Positions 63,322 through 64,000 of a DNA stretch of 64,000 bases are shown piece by piece; position 1 is the first letter of the stretch; every line of letters starts with the position of its first letter. Origin of the DNA: Palsa-506 sp963709075 (lineage in GTDB: Bacteria; Actinomycetota; Actinomycetes; Streptosporangiales; Streptosporangiaceae); contig CAVPUY010000005.1 of assembly GCA_963709075.1 (NCBI GenBank), forward strand, positions 1-64,000. Reading direction: 5' to 3'. Made by a program: the position numbers and the translations under genes. The notes under the pieces are model-generated. The model was not told the DNA's origin. It did not search any database and saw nothing but the letters and a program-made list of their open reading frames with translations.

Positions 63322-64000
63322 ATGACGATTGACCTGACCGACACCACCACCGGGGCCATCCGCGAGGCCCTCACCAGGGAGCGGCGGCGGCTCGGCGGGC
63401 AGACCACCGGCATGGTGCTCAACCTGATCATCGTGACCGACGAGGCCGGCCAGTACGATGCCGTCCGTGCGGCGAGCGAGGCTGGCCGCGAGCACCCCTG
63501 CCGGATTATCGGCGTCATCATCCGCCGGCCGGACGCTCGGTCGCGGCTGGACGCGGAGATCCGCACCGGCGAGGCCGGGCCAAGCCAGACGGTGCTGCTG
63601 CGGATGTACGGCCCGATGGGGCAGCACGCGGACTCGGTGGTCAGGCCGCTGCTAGCGCCGGACACGCCGGTCGTCACCTGGTGGCCGGGGGAAGGCCCGG
63701 CACGCCCGTCCGGTAACCCGATCGGCCTGCTCGCCCAGCGCCGGGTGACCGACGCGGCCGAGGCGCCGGTGCCCAGGGAGGCGCTCGCCGTGCTGGCCCA
63801 GAGCTACCGGGCTGGTGACACCGATCTCAGCTGGACCCGCGCCACTTCCTGGCGGTCGCTGCTCGCGGCCACGCTCGACCAGCCGCACGGCGAGATCAGC
63901 GGCGGGTCGGTAACCGCCGAGAAGGACAACCCGACCGCCGACCTGATCGTTGCCTGGCTCAGCGGGTGCCTGGGCGTGCCCTTCGAGCGGGACACCTCGG
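63322..64000 (+). CDS. opcA: OpcA, glucose-6-phosphate dehydrogenase assembly protein, 3' truncated
   Basis: Activator or assembly partner of G6PD. The frame runs from ATG 63322 past the window end (226 codons seen of about 310 in the family). Diagnostic stretches are RLGGQTTGMVLNLIIVTDEA, HPCRIIGVIIRRPDARSRLD, HADSVVRPLLAPDTPVVTWW and DTDLSWTRATSWRSLLAATL. Position directly after zwf (30 bases) is the standard actinobacterial arrangement. Confidence 0.94.
   Translation, partial: MTIDLTDTTTGAIREALTRERRRLGGQTTGMVLNLIIVTDEAGQYDAVRAASEAGREHPCRIIGVIIRRPDARSRLDAEIRTGEAGPSQTVLLRMYGPMGQHADSVVRPLLAPDTPVVTWWPGEGPARPSGNPIGLLAQRRVTDAAEAPVPREALAVLAQSYRAGDTDLSWTRATSWRSLLAATLDQPHGEISGGSVTAEKDNPTADLIVAWLSGCLGVPFERDTS

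Noticed and set aside
1..64000. tRNA, rRNA, CRISPR arrays, insertion sequences or phage genes.
   Set aside because: None was recognised on reading both strands; the repeats found lack the regular spacer structure of CRISPR arrays and no transposase or integrase frame was seen.

Overview
The window joins two unrelated genomes. Bases 1 to about 18,511 have moderate GC and carry intact genes of a soil Acidobacteriota type: an RND efflux pump, a nucleotide-sugar dehydrogenase, a tandem universal stress protein, acetate kinase, GlgX, and two large periplasmic-propeller histidine kinases. From about 18,512 to 64,000 the DNA is very GC-rich and has actinobacterial gene content and order, probably Streptosporangiales-like soil actinobacteria. 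The switch falls inside a histidine kinase on one side and inside the first 32 codons of an ABC-F gene on the other. It is therefore best read as an assembly chimera of a soil metagenome, not as lateral transfer.

Left part: efflux (1-2679), sugar nucleotide oxidation (2715-4076), an ion channel, USP and acetate kinase group (4234-7268), a flippase-like membrane protein, two secreted hypotheticals, glycogen debranching, then two tandem paralogous sensor kinases, the second cut at the junction.

Right part. (a) 18.5-20.7 kb: ABC-F stub, acVLRF1 translation factor, SseB-family protein. (b) 20.8-27.8 kb: a compact Calvin-cycle locus, cbbR-cbbL-cbbS-cbbX on the + strand converging on a phosphoribulokinase, NarL regulator and GAF sensor kinase operon on the - strand. 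The RuBisCO is an active-looking red-type Form I enzyme. (c) leuA with a leucine-rich leader peptide, an aldehyde dehydrogenase and a PadR regulator. (d) 32.2-39.1 kb: a complete suf operon (sufR-B-D-Rieske-C-S-U-T) with a clear operator. (e) 39.2-53.2 kb: a G1 peptidase, then a glutamylated-amine catabolic cluster (GntR regulator, permease, glutamine-synthetase-like ligase, aldehyde dehydrogenase, SDR, PuuD-type hydrolase), and a translationally coupled S10 peptidase and copper amine oxidase. (f) 53.3 kb to the end: an AbiEi-like gene between two related palindromes, an ABC exporter, an EamA transporter, CtaA, transketolase, transaldolase, zwf and the start of opcA.

About fifteen single-base-type frameshifts interrupt otherwise normal genes, all in the right part and many at G/C runs. 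They look like uncorrected read errors, so those genes are annotated as whole genes with the break noted. No tRNA, rRNA, CRISPR array or insertion sequence was seen.
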